A stretch of DNA of 64,000 nt from JAWLDA01 sp041686855 (GTDB lineage: Bacteria > Bacillota > Limnochordia > DTU080 > RSA5). The position numbers and the translations under genes are program-made. Under the pieces are notes generated by a model that had not been told where the DNA came from, searched no databases, and worked only from the letters and a program-made list of their open reading frames with translations. Location of the stretch: NCBI GenBank assembly GCA_041686855.1, contig JAWLDA010000004.1, positions 248,001 through 312,000 on the forward strand, written 5' to 3'. The stretch's first letter is position 1, and the number at the start of each line of letters is the position of its first letter. Below, piece after piece: positions 50,556 through 58,985 of the stretch.

Positions 50556-51682
50556 GGACTCGGAGCGTTGTAACGATTACGATGATACTCCTACTGGCAT
50601 TCGGAGGCCTTGCGAGCGCGCAAGTGAGTATGGAGTTCGACTCGGCTGATGTGCGTGATGTCCTGCAAATTCTTGGTGAGATCGGTGGGTTTAACGTCGT
50701 TCTCGACCGGGAGGTTCAAGGGGAGCTCACACTAAAGCTCGACAATATTGACGTTCACGACGCGGTCGAGCTCGTCGTTAAGGTGAGCGGCTACAGCTCA
50801 AAAATGATGGGACATACGCTGGTAGTGGCGTCCGAACAGCGACTGCAACAGCAATTTACAATACGTGTCGCTCGGTACTTCCCTGTGAAGCATGCGGACC
50901 CAACAACGTTGACTCCGTCTCTGCAAGTGTTGCTGGGTGATGCCGACGTAACACCCGATGTAACGGGTGGCGGTGTCATCGTGCGTGGAACGGAAGAACA
51001 ATTGGCGGCAGCAGCCCGGTTTATTGAGGCACGCGATGTACCTCCACCGGTGGAGCTGGAGTTTACGGATGCACCGTTGGCGGAGATCTTTCAAGCCCTG
51101 GCGCGAGAGGGCGGGTACACCCTCATCGCGGATTCAACGATCGATGGAAACGCCACTTTTCTATACCGGGGAAAGGAGATCGATGAGGCCATCGATTTGG
51201 TGGCGACACAAAGCGGCGTGGAGTACCGAATCGACGGGAGGCGGTTGATCGTAGAGGCGTCTCAAACCGGTCCTGTCGTTGCGGCGCTTGCGCCGGTCGT
51301 GGTCGAGGAGACTCGCCTGATTGATTTGCGCTACGTCACACCTCAAGAAGCGACTGATGCCATAAACACCTTTCGACTCCACGAGCGTGTCGAAGTCGCT
51401 GAGCTCAACGGAGCATTGGTCGTGACGGGGGCGCCCCGCGACCTTGACCAAGTCGCAACATTGATCCGTCAGCTTGACGCCCCGGAGTTGAGTGTTCAGG
51501 GCGTCGTCGTACGAGATGGCGCTCGTTTCGTCGTCCTCGCTATCGAAGGGAAGAGTGGCGTCTACAAAGAGGGCGCACGAGCTGGGGAGTTTCTCGTCGA
51601 AGCCATATCGTTCGATGAGGTGGTCCTCATCGACGGATCCGGAGATCGCACCGTTATCTCCGGTTGGGAAGGTGCCAAATAG
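50552..51682 (+). CDS. Secretin-like periplasmic N-domain protein without channel domain
   Basis: A 376-residue exported protein with signal peptide MRTRSVVTITMILLLAFGGL. It then repeats a two-part module: STN/N0-like (MEFDSADVRDVLQILGEIGG) plus N1-like (ARYFPVKHADPTTLTPSLQ), and again STN-like (LEFTDAPLAEIFQALAREGG) plus N1-like (IDLRYVTPQEATDAINTF). It ends with a PilP/GspC-like segment (GKSGVYKEGARAGEFLVEAI). The secretin pore domain is absent. The same STN-N1-STN-N1 order opens the secretin encoded next, so the two are probably tandem paralogues. It may act as an adaptor under the secretin. GGAGGAG precedes ATG 50552. Confidence 0.82.
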   Translation: MRTRSVVTITMILLLAFGGLASAQVSMEFDSADVRDVLQILGEIGGFNVVLDREVQGELTLKLDNIDVHDAVELVVKVSGYSSKMMGHTLVVASEQRLQQQFTIRVARYFPVKHADPTTLTPSLQVLLGDADVTPDVTGGGVIVRGTEEQLAAAARFIEARDVPPPVELEFTDAPLAEIFQALAREGGYTLIADSTIDGNATFLYRGKEIDEAIDLVATQSGVEYRIDGRRLIVEASQTGPVVAALAPVVVEETRLIDLRYVTPQEATDAINTFRLHERVEVAELNGALVVTGAPRDLDQVATLIRQLDAPELSVQGVVVRDGARFVVLAIEGKSGVYKEGARAGEFLVEAISFDEVVLIDGSGDRTVISGWEGAK

Positions 51683-53758
51683 ATGAGAACACCTCCGCCC
51701 TTCCTCGTCGTCGTATGTGCGATCCTCATGGCGCTGCTATCTGTACAGGCGACCCTCGCATCAGAGGATGTCGTTGTCAGTATGGACTTTAATAAGGCTC
51801 CCATTTCGCAGGTGTTTGAGAGTCTGGCAGCGGCTGCCAATCTCAACGTCGTTCTCGACCAAGGAGTACAGGGGGAGGTGACGTTAACGCTCAGGGAGCA
51901 GCCGGTGATGCAGGCGATCGCCCTTATAGCCCGCACTCATGGTCTCCGACACCATATTGAGGGTAGTACGCTCATCATTGCATCACTGGAACGATTCACC
52001 CAGGGGTTGGTGGAAGCGGCCCACGAGGTGTTTCGCCCACGTCATGTCGATGTCGATGCAGCCGCGCAACTCGTGCGGGAGCTCTTTCCGGCAGTGACGG
52101 TGATTGTCGACGCACCCACTGGTCGCTTGATCTTAAAAGGGCTACCCGATCATCTAGGTGTCGCAGCGGAATTCCTCGGGCGCTACGATGTGGAACAGCC
52201 GAGAACGCTCACCTTCAGTCGCGCGTCGGTCGAAGAGGTGTTGGTGGCACTCTCCCAAAAAGCTGGGTGGAACCTGGTTCTCGACGGCACGTTCGACGAT
52301 ACGATTACCGCTTCCCTGGAGGGAATGGAATACGTTCGGGCGCTGCAACATGTCGCAGACGCTGCCGATCTCGACTACCGACTCGACGGGAACGCTCTCT
52401 ATGTCATGGCTGCGCCAGAAGAGCCTCCAGCCCCAATCGAGACTCGCGTGGTACGTCTCGACTACGCCGACCCACAAAAATCCTCAGAGCTTGTGCAAAC
52501 GATGTGGCCTGAGCTCAAGGCATCGGTAGACGTTCCCGTGAGAACGTTGGTGCTGGAAGGAGCTACCGAGATACTTGGAGAGGCCGTGGAGCTGTTAAAA
52601 GAGTATGACGCGCCTCCGGGACAGGTGTTGGTCGAGGCTCGTGTTGAGGAGATCTCCGTCGACGCGATGCGACGCCTTGGCATCGACTGGAGCATACCGA
52701 ATCCAAGCTGGGGAGGGAGTCCTGAGGCTGCAACGCTCACGTGGAATCCTCTGCAGTTACAAACGCTGCTAAGACTCTTGAGTGAGCAGGGGGATTCGCG
52801 CATCCTAGCAAGTCCAAAATTGGCCGCCTTGGACGGAGAGCCGGCCCGAATGTTGATTGGTGACCGCATCCCAATCATTATGCGAGAGGTTTCCGAAGAT
52901 GGCCAGGTGACGGAGACGCTCGAGTTTATTGAGGCCGGAATCGGGCTGGAGATTACTCCGACGGTGAGTCGCGACGGCTTCATTACGTTGGACATCATGA
53001 CCGAAGTGAGCAGCATTACGGGGATGACGGCTCAAAACGTTCCCCAGATCCGAACACGCGAGGCCGAGACACGGGTGCGGGTGCGGGATGGACAGCCCTT
53101 GGTGATTGGCGGTCTCATTCAAGAAGAAGAACGCCGTACCATGTCAGGGATCCCGTTTCTCAAAGATCTGCCACTGCTGGGCCGGCTCTTTCAGAGCGAA
53201 GTGACTGAGACGTTTCAGTCGGAGACAGTCATCTTTCTCATTCCACGGATCGTCCGGGACGAGGAGCCTCTCCCGGGAGAAGAAAGGGGCGCGGCAAACG
53301 TCCACATCGAGCCGACTCGTAGCCCAGGTGATTCGGATTTGAGGGTGCCTGACGAGCGTTCCGTTCGTCTTGAGACGGGCGCGGCGCTCGCGGGCGCTGT
53401 CCAACTTGAGTTTGAGCATCGAGTCGCACAGCGGTACCCCATGACGAGGCTGTACGTCGCTCGTGGCGCCGAAGCGACTGACTGGGGCTTTGGGATTGGA
53501 CTCCGACATTACGTTTCGGATGGGAAGAGCCGCCCTTGGGTTGACGTCCTCCTGGACCGCATCTATTCCGCCAATCTTACTGCGGCATCGTCGACACTCA
53601 CCGCCCGCGTGGGCGGTCGGAGTGAGATTAACGAACATTTCTACCTCGAACCGTACGTGGAGTATGTACACCTCCTCGGAGATGCTGAATCAGCGCCGAG
53701 CGTCCCCGGCCGGAAGCTTGGCTGGCAAGGCGGACTTCGATTGGGCTGGCAGTATTAG
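51683..53758 (+). CDS. pilQ: Type IV pilus secretin (PilQ/GspD family) with C-terminal barrel-like domain
   Basis: A 691-residue exported secretin, the multimeric outer-membrane channel through which pili pass. Domains in order are signal peptide (1-27), STN, N1, second STN, second N1, and the secretin pore domain at about 310-535 with VLVEARVEEISVDAMRRLGI, GDSRILASPKLAALDGEPA, VSEDGQVTETLEFIEAGIGL and VIGGLIQEEERRTMSGIPFL then DLPLLGRLF. A further 150 residues end in GGLRLGWQY, with hydrophobics at -1, -3, -5 and -7, the pattern recognised by BAM in outer-membrane barrels. It starts at the first base after the previous stop. A secretin is unexpected in a monoderm Gram-positive. Confidence 0.93.
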   Translation: MRTPPPFLVVVCAILMALLSVQATLASEDVVVSMDFNKAPISQVFESLAAAANLNVVLDQGVQGEVTLTLREQPVMQAIALIARTHGLRHHIEGSTLIIASLERFTQGLVEAAHEVFRPRHVDVDAAAQLVRELFPAVTVIVDAPTGRLILKGLPDHLGVAAEFLGRYDVEQPRTLTFSRASVEEVLVALSQKAGWNLVLDGTFDDTITASLEGMEYVRALQHVADAADLDYRLDGNALYVMAAPEEPPAPIETRVVRLDYADPQKSSELVQTMWPELKASVDVPVRTLVLEGATEILGEAVELLKEYDAPPGQVLVEARVEEISVDAMRRLGIDWSIPNPSWGGSPEAATLTWNPLQLQTLLRLLSEQGDSRILASPKLAALDGEPARMLIGDRIPIIMREVSEDGQVTETLEFIEAGIGLEITPTVSRDGFITLDIMTEVSSITGMTAQNVPQIRTREAETRVRVRDGQPLVIGGLIQEEERRTMSGIPFLKDLPLLGRLFQSEVTETFQSETVIFLIPRIVRDEEPLPGEERGAANVHIEPTRSPGDSDLRVPDERSVRLETGAALAGAVQLEFEHRVAQRYPMTRLYVARGAEATDWGFGIGLRHYVSDGKSRPWVDVLLDRIYSANLTAASSTLTARVGGRSEINEHFYLEPYVEYVHLLGDAESAPSVPGRKLGWQGGLRLGWQY

Positions 53759-54157
53759 ATGAAGGGATACACGACGGGCGATGGCGGATTCACACTCGTT
53801 GAGACGCTGGCCTCTCTGGCGCTCTTGGGTGTATTGAGTGTCATCGCTTACGGTATCATTCAATCGACCGACCATATGATGCGCTACGGGTCCAGGAAAG
53901 GCGAGCTCGGGCAAATTACGCGCACCGCCATCGAGGAGATCAAAGAGTTGGCCCGACTGGACCAGTCCATTCTCACGTGTGACGGATCGGTTAACGATTT
54001 TGCGTTGCCCGCAGACTACTGGGCCACCTACACATGCATTGATTCGCAGGAGGGGATTACTCGACTGCAAAAGGTGGAGCTGACGGTGCGTGAGGGTTCG
54101 GTCGGCGGAGAACCCGCCGATACGTTCAGCTTCTACGTGACCGGAGGCGGCTACTAA
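53759..54157 (+). CDS. Pilin-like (minor pilin) protein
   Basis: A 132-residue prepilin-like protein with a class III signal: MKGYTTGDGG, then FTLVETLASLALLGVLSVIA with Glu at mature position 5. The short globular part has two Cys (LTCDGSV and YTCIDSQ). ATG 53759 follows the secretin stop immediately. Minor pilins prime assembly and sit at the pilus tip. Its stop codon overlaps the next ATG. Confidence 0.85.
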   Translation: MKGYTTGDGGFTLVETLASLALLGVLSVIAYGIIQSTDHMMRYGSRKGELGQITRTAIEEIKELARLDQSILTCDGSVNDFALPADYWATYTCIDSQEGITRLQKVELTVREGSVGGEPADTFSFYVTGGGY

Positions 54158-55347
54158 TGCGTCCGTGGTACAGCCGCGAGGACGGCGTCGCGTTGGTTGT
54201 GGTGTTGGCGCTACTCACCCTCCTCCTTGTGATGTTGGGAAGTGTGGTCTCGCTGGCTCCGACACTGCTGCGACGTGCAACGTTCGAGACGGAACTGATG
54301 CTGGCGCTCTACGCGGCGGAGTCAGGACTCAACCACGGACTAGCGGCGGCAGATGCCGCCCTGCGGGCAAATGACCAGAGCCTTGGGGAATGGCTTGATA
54401 CACACGGCGGGAAGGTCGAACTATCAGGAGGTGCGCCTCACGTAGACGGTGAGTACTCTGTGGAGATCGTGCCCCACCCGACCATGGCAGGTGCGACCAT
54501 TGCGCGAGCGACGGGTACGTACCAGGATCGGACACGGTCAGTTGAAGTCGTCGTCAGAGGGCGCGGAGCCCTGTTCCCCAAGGCGATCGTGGCGGTGGAT
54601 CCCGGTGACGTCTACCATGACCCCAGTTACATCCCTGTGTGGTTGAATGTACCGACGTGGAGGTACGGCGCGGTGAGTGCATGCTTCATCGACCGTACGA
54701 GTGGGAAGGCCGTCATTCAAGACGAACCGGCGTGTGTGATCGATGAAGAGTTTGCCGGGGGAGAGGCGATCGAAGTTCGCAATTCCATCGTGTACGTGAC
54801 GGGAAACCTACTGCTCTCTCACACGTTCGTGTTTGAAGACTCGACGGTCTATGTGAACGGTGACGTGACGATCAAAGGCACGGGCGAGTTACTGGGGACG
54901 AATAGGTTTAACATCGGCGGGAGTCTTACCATTAGCGCGCCCGCTCGTTTCGCAGGTGAGGGAGGCACTCTGGGGGCTGCCGCTCCGTGGAACCACTTTT
55001 ACGTCCGTGACGGAATCACGACGTCAGGGAAAGTGGTGATCGGTTCGGTCGATCCGGAGATTATGCCGGACGTCCTCTTTCTAACGGAGGCGACGACGAC
55101 GGTGAATGCCGAGGATGAGGTGAACGGGGCGATGACCTGCGCCTGTGGCTTCTACTCGCCTTCACGCAACATCACGTTCAACGGTAACGCCTTTGACGTG
55201 TATGGCGCTGCCGTCGGCGACACCTTCACATTTAGTTCCCAACACGGACCGGATAACATTGAGTACGACGCGTACGAGGCGCGAATGCTGGGCGTAGATC
55301 TACCCGGCAAGTCTAAGGTGGTGCCCAGTGGCTGGACTGAGGGGTAG
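54157..55347 (+). CDS. PilX-like pilus assembly protein
   Basis: A 396-residue protein with a PilX-type N-terminus: REDGVALVVVLALLTLLLVML, then ELMLALYAAESGLNHGLAAA, the AAESG motif being typical. The rest is beta-rich and repetitive (IVYVTGNLLLSHTFVFEDST, VYVNGDVTIKGTGELLG, FNIGGSLTI), resembling polymer-forming beta-helix-like domains often fused to PilX-like proteins. It carries several Cys. Position between two pilin-like genes supports a tip-complex role. Confidence 0.8.
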   Translation: MRPWYSREDGVALVVVLALLTLLLVMLGSVVSLAPTLLRRATFETELMLALYAAESGLNHGLAAADAALRANDQSLGEWLDTHGGKVELSGGAPHVDGEYSVEIVPHPTMAGATIARATGTYQDRTRSVEVVVRGRGALFPKAIVAVDPGDVYHDPSYIPVWLNVPTWRYGAVSACFIDRTSGKAVIQDEPACVIDEEFAGGEAIEVRNSIVYVTGNLLLSHTFVFEDSTVYVNGDVTIKGTGELLGTNRFNIGGSLTISAPARFAGEGGTLGAAAPWNHFYVRDGITTSGKVVIGSVDPEIMPDVLFLTEATTTVNAEDEVNGAMTCACGFYSPSRNITFNGNAFDVYGAAVGDTFTFSSQHGPDNIEYDAYEARMLGVDLPGKSKVVPSGWTEG

Positions 55348-55888
55348 AGAGACCACGAATGATCGCGGCTTCACGTTGGTCGAGCTTCTCGCCGCACTCA
55401 CCCTTGTCGGGGTGCTACTCACCTTGGTGGGCAGCATTTTCCTTTGGGGGTACCGGCACGTAGGGAGAACGGTGGACACCTTTGACTTGCGGACGGATGG
55501 GTATACGGTCCTTCGTGAGATTACTGCAGGTTTCGATGTGTCCACCAGTGGCCGCCAGGCGGGACTGATCGCTGCCCGGAGTGTTCAATTTACTTCTGAC
55601 TCATCGGCCAAGAGATTAGAGTACACATGGGGAGTAGGCGCGGGAAGCAAGACGTTGGCGTATGTCTGGGCGGCCCCGTCGGGCCCGCTCACCCGTGAAA
55701 TCGAGGACCTCACGCCTCAAATCGTTCTGCAGAACGTTGAGGAGTTTCAAGTTTGCCTTGATGATGCCCTTATCATGCTGAAGGTGACGCAGCGGAATGA
55801 TCGCATTCCGCGCAGACAGACCGGGTCGACCGCCAGCATCTATCCTCGCAACGCAACCCCTTCGAACCTCAACGTGCCCGAATGCTGA
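55328..55888 (+). CDS. Pilin-like (PilW/GspJ-like) protein
   Basis: A 186-residue prepilin-like protein starting at GTG 55328, which overlaps the previous gene by 20 bases. The leader ends in TTNDRG and the mature part begins FTLVELLAALTLVGVLLTLVG. The body has ITAGFDVSTSGRQAG and a predicted beta-rich end. It is the last gene of the pilus locus and likely a minor pilin of the PilW/GspJ type. Confidence 0.83.
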   Translation: MAGLRGRETTNDRGFTLVELLAALTLVGVLLTLVGSIFLWGYRHVGRTVDTFDLRTDGYTVLREITAGFDVSTSGRQAGLIAARSVQFTSDSSAKRLEYTWGVGAGSKTLAYVWAAPSGPLTREIEDLTPQIVLQNVEEFQVCLDDALIMLKVTQRNDRIPRRQTGSTASIYPRNATPSNLNVPEC

Positions 55889-55922
55889 CACCACGAAAGA
55901 TTCCGGTGCATCGACCTGTCCC

Positions 55923-56786
55923 TTAAACGCCTCTCCGCAACATCACCCCGATGCCGGATGGATCGGCAAAGAGGCGTCCCTCCTCGTTGGCGACACTCTT
56001 AAATCCGCCTGCTTCGAGCCGGGCGACGGCTCGATTCAACGCCTCGTCGTTGGGCACATCGATTGTAAAGTACTTGAGTCCTGTGGCATCCGGGAGAGGC
56101 GGCGGTGCGCCGACACCGTGCCAAACGTTAAGGCCGATGTGATGGTGGTATCCCCCAGCGCTGACGAAGAGTCCAGCGAACGCGTCGCTTTTCATGGTGA
56201 CGTCGAAGCCTAACAGCTCTGCGTAAAAGTGCTCGGAACGCTCGAGGTCGGAGACGTGCAGGTGCACGTGGCCGATGATCGTTTCCGTATCCAATCCATT
56301 CCATGCCGAGCGATCTCGCTCAAGTTCCTTAAGGAGACTCTTGAGGTCGACCGGTTCACGGGGCATCTCCTCGAACATAAGTCTCCCATCTCGCATGGGC
56401 CACTGGTCGGCGGGCGTGTCCCAGGCGAGTTCAATACCGTTCCCCTCTGGATCCGGGAGGTATATCGCCAGATGGGTTCCGTGGTTGGACGTACCTTGCA
56501 CGGGAGTCCGTGTTTGCGCGATACGTTGGACGAGGTGAGCGAGCTCCCAACGGGTCGGAACCAAGAAGGCCGTGTGATAGAGCCCGGTCGAGCGTCGCGC
56601 AGGCCGGGCGCCGGGAACTTTAGTGAACCGAAGGAGCTCCCGAGAGGGTGTGCCGAGCGTCGCTGACTCATTGTCTTGACGGTGTAACGCAAAGCCTAAG
56701 ATCTCCTGATAAAACCTGACCATCCGTTCAATTTCGGCCACTTGGTAGTGGACGTAGCCAATGTGCGTCTGTGCATGGATGCTCAT
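55923..56786 (-). CDS. Two-domain glyoxalase/dioxygenase (VOC) family protein
   Basis: A 287-residue protein with two vicinal-oxygen-chelate domains: the first from HIGYVHYQVAEIERMVRFYQ to YLPDPEGNGIELAWD, the second from IGHVHLHVSDLERSEHFYAE to the end. Candidate metal ligands include the first-strand His residues, HHHIGLNVW and the late Glu/Asp positions. It resembles Bacillus CatE/YfiE-type extradiol dioxygenases (catechol 2,3-dioxygenase-like). GGAGGGAG precedes ATG 56786. It is convergent with the pilus locus and its substrate is unknown. Confidence 0.87.
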   Translation of the reverse strand: MSIHAQTHIGYVHYQVAEIERMVRFYQEILGFALHRQDNESATLGTPSRELLRFTKVPGARPARRSTGLYHTAFLVPTRWELAHLVQRIAQTRTPVQGTSNHGTHLAIYLPDPEGNGIELAWDTPADQWPMRDGRLMFEEMPREPVDLKSLLKELERDRSAWNGLDTETIIGHVHLHVSDLERSEHFYAELLGFDVTMKSDAFAGLFVSAGGYHHHIGLNVWHGVGAPPPLPDATGLKYFTIDVPNDEALNRAVARLEAGGFKSVANEEGRLFADPSGIGVMLRRGV

Positions 56787-56947
56787 GGAAAGCTCCCTCC
56801 CCTGGGACGAGTATACGTCATCGTCAGCTCTCCCGTATACCCGTAATGATTGTGCCCATATACTAGTACAACTCTACGAGAGTGGCTACGGGGTCCGTGG
56901 GTACGTGGCGGTAGCACGCACCCGCCAGCGGAAGGAGCGACCATAGA

Positions 56948-57829
56948 GTGTCCCAATACGTTGTGAGCGTAACGGAGCGCTCAGCCGGATTGAAAGAGCG
57001 ACTCGAGTTTGAGATGAACGCACTGGGGCGATCGGGATTGCCGTCCAGGCTCAATGAGGAGCGTGTTGGGGACGCAACCTTCTTGCGTTGCGAGATCGAC
57101 CCTTCGACGCAGAGCGCCCGAGTGGCGAATGAGAGCGAGGTGGAGGAGGCGTTTCGCAGCGCCATCGCCCAGGCGGTCTCCCAAACGATCGTCGGAGATT
57201 ACGAGCAGCAGTACCTACGCAGTGCCCTAAAGCTTCGAAAGCCCCAATACGCCCCTGATGAGTGCGACGAGGTGATCGCACTGGTGCGACGTGAGATCGA
57301 GCGTATGGAGGAGGTGGGGCGGTCCGGGCGACGCGAGATTCCTAGCCGTGTCCTGCACCACGTGAGCGAGGAGCGGTTGCTTAATCTCGACGGCTTTGTC
57401 CGGTTTCGACTTCGGGATTATACCAAGGAGCTTCGGGAGTGCCTCGCGGTCACTCTCAGACGGTACGAATCCGACCGCGAGTACGTGGAATTCGTCGACC
57501 TCTTGCGCTCATTCATGGAGTCCCAAGAGCCGAGCGTCGATGAGCTGCACATCCTTCCTGATGAGTTCGGCGCCTTTTCTCTTGTCGACCAAGGCGGAAG
57601 CGTAGTGCACGATGACTACCTCGAGAGCTTTGTGAAGGACTTGTCGACCGACGGTCATGTGATTCGTGAGGACTTGCTCTTAAGCGCCTTGATCACGTTG
57701 GCGCCGATTCGAGTCCGGTGCCATCTCCAACCTGAGCGGTGGAATCTGATGACGTTAGAGAGGGTTCTGGCGGATCGATTGCAGTATTGCCCTGGTTGCG
57801 AGCGGTGTCAGGAGCATCGCAGCCACTAG
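56948..57829 (+). CDS. ytxC: Putative sporulation protein YtxC
   Basis: A 293-residue YtxC-like protein. The conserved region runs from about residue 120 (VLHHVSEERLLNLDGFVRFRL) through CLAVTLRRYESDREYVEFVDLLRSF to IRVRCHLQPE, followed by a Cys-rich end (YCPGCERCQ). In Bacillus ytxC lies just upstream of thrS, the same order as here, separated only by the DUF445 gene. GTG 56948 follows AAGGAG. Its biochemical role is unknown; it is restricted to spore formers. Confidence 0.85.
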   Translation: MSQYVVSVTERSAGLKERLEFEMNALGRSGLPSRLNEERVGDATFLRCEIDPSTQSARVANESEVEEAFRSAIAQAVSQTIVGDYEQQYLRSALKLRKPQYAPDECDEVIALVRREIERMEEVGRSGRREIPSRVLHHVSEERLLNLDGFVRFRLRDYTKELRECLAVTLRRYESDREYVEFVDLLRSFMESQEPSVDELHILPDEFGAFSLVDQGGSVVHDDYLESFVKDLSTDGHVIREDLLLSALITLAPIRVRCHLQPERWNLMTLERVLADRLQYCPGCERCQEHRSH

Positions 57830-57893
57830 GAGCCCGAGGTGTGATAGAATCAGCCGGTAGAATGTTCGCCAACGAGGGGAGTTTCGGTGTCCC

Positions 57894-58493
57894 ATGGTAG
57901 GATGGGAGTGGGTGATCTTGCCGTTGGTGGGCTCCGCTATCGGTTGGAGTACAAACTTTTTGGCCATTCGCATGCTCTTCCGCCCAAAGGAGCCCAGACG
58001 AGTGTTGGGGCGTGTGCGCGTGCAAGGGGTACTGCCTCGGCGACGCGAAGACCTGGCGCGCGTCGTCGCCGACACGGTTGAGAACGAACTCTTGCCAATG
58101 GACGAGCTATTGGCGCGGGTCGACGTTGCCGGGTACGAGAAAGAGGTGGTCGGCACCATCGTGAACTACGTCGACCGTCGCTTGGAGGAGAATCTACCTG
58201 GGGGACTCCCCGAGCAGTTTCGCCGCATGATAGGTGGGTATATCCATCGGGTCGTTCACCGAGAGGCCAGCGCGGTAGTGCATGACGTTTCGGGCAACCT
58301 GATTCAACGAGTTCGCGATGAGTTCCGCATCGGCACCGTGGTAAGAGAGAAGATGGAGGCGCTCGACACGGATCAACTCGAACAACTGGTGCACAGGGTG
58401 GCCCGCCACGAGTTGCGCACGATTGAAGTGTTGGGCGCGGTGTTAGGAGGCGTCATCGGATTGGTCCAAGCTGCGTTGCTTGCGATCTTGTAG
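57894..58493 (+). CDS. DUF445 family membrane protein
   Basis: A 199-residue DUF445 protein. The N-terminal TM segment carries the family motif LVGSAIGWSTNFLAIRMLFRP. It then shows LGRVRVQGVLPRRREDLARVVADTVENELL and a C-terminal TM segment VLGAVLGGVIGLVQAALL. Half-length DUF445 proteins such as YheB occur in Bacillota. It lies between ytxC and the thrS T-box. Function unknown, possibly a membrane scaffold. Confidence 0.87.
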   Translation: MVGWEWVILPLVGSAIGWSTNFLAIRMLFRPKEPRRVLGRVRVQGVLPRRREDLARVVADTVENELLPMDELLARVDVAGYEKEVVGTIVNYVDRRLEENLPGGLPEQFRRMIGGYIHRVVHREASAVVHDVSGNLIQRVRDEFRIGTVVREKMEALDTDQLEQLVHRVARHELRTIEVLGAVLGGVIGLVQAALLAIL

Positions 58494-58529
58494 TGGACAA
58501 GTCCTGCGTAAGTGACGTACTCGGCGTGG

Positions 58530-58559
58530 TTGACACGCTGCGCGCGGCTCTCGTATAAT
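58530..58559 (+). promoter_or_regulatory. Promoter of thrS
   Basis: A consensus TTGACA and perfect TATAAT are separated by 18 bases, about 420 bases before the thrS start and just ahead of the T-box leader. Confidence 0.88.
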
Positions 58560-58565
58560 GTCGAT

Positions 58566-58928
58566 ACGTCGACGTACAAACCTTGCGCAACCCATGCGCA
58601 ACGAAACAGTTTCGGTTTAACGCGAGGATGGGGACGAGTAACCGAGAGATTCGGCTCAAAGCGTGACGAGAGACGGAGGGTCGTAGGCTGCAAGCCTTCC
58701 GGAGCCGCCCTTGGTGAACACCACCCCGGAGTAGCACACTCGAAACGCCGTCGCTTGACACGAGCGTACGAGAGTAGGGTGTGCCGGCGAGGCCCGTTAC
58801 CGCCTGACCGACAAGAGTGGACTCTTTCTAGACCGCGCGTCCGGGATGACGATAGTGTGCTAGATGAGTCAATTTGGGTGGAACCGCGAGCTATAGGCCT
58901 CGTCCCAAGTGGGAGGGGCTTTTTTATT
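58566..58928 (+). promoter_or_regulatory. T-box leader of thrS
   Basis: T-box RNAs sense uncharged tRNA and permit read-through of a terminator. The T-box sequence TGGAACCGCG lies at 58879-58888. A terminator (GCCTCGTCCC / GGGAGGGGC then T-run) spans 58897-58928. Upstream is a long stem I region; GGTGAACACC at 58713-58722 contains a Thr codon ACC at 58720-58722, the likely specifier given the thrS gene downstream. The pheS leader has a matching GGTGAATTCGCC. The exact specifier register is my reading by analogy. Confidence 0.92.
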
Positions 58929-58985
58929 TGCGTTTTTTGTTTACGCTTTGTTCTTACGTAGCGGCGATTCGAGAAAGAGGTGTCC

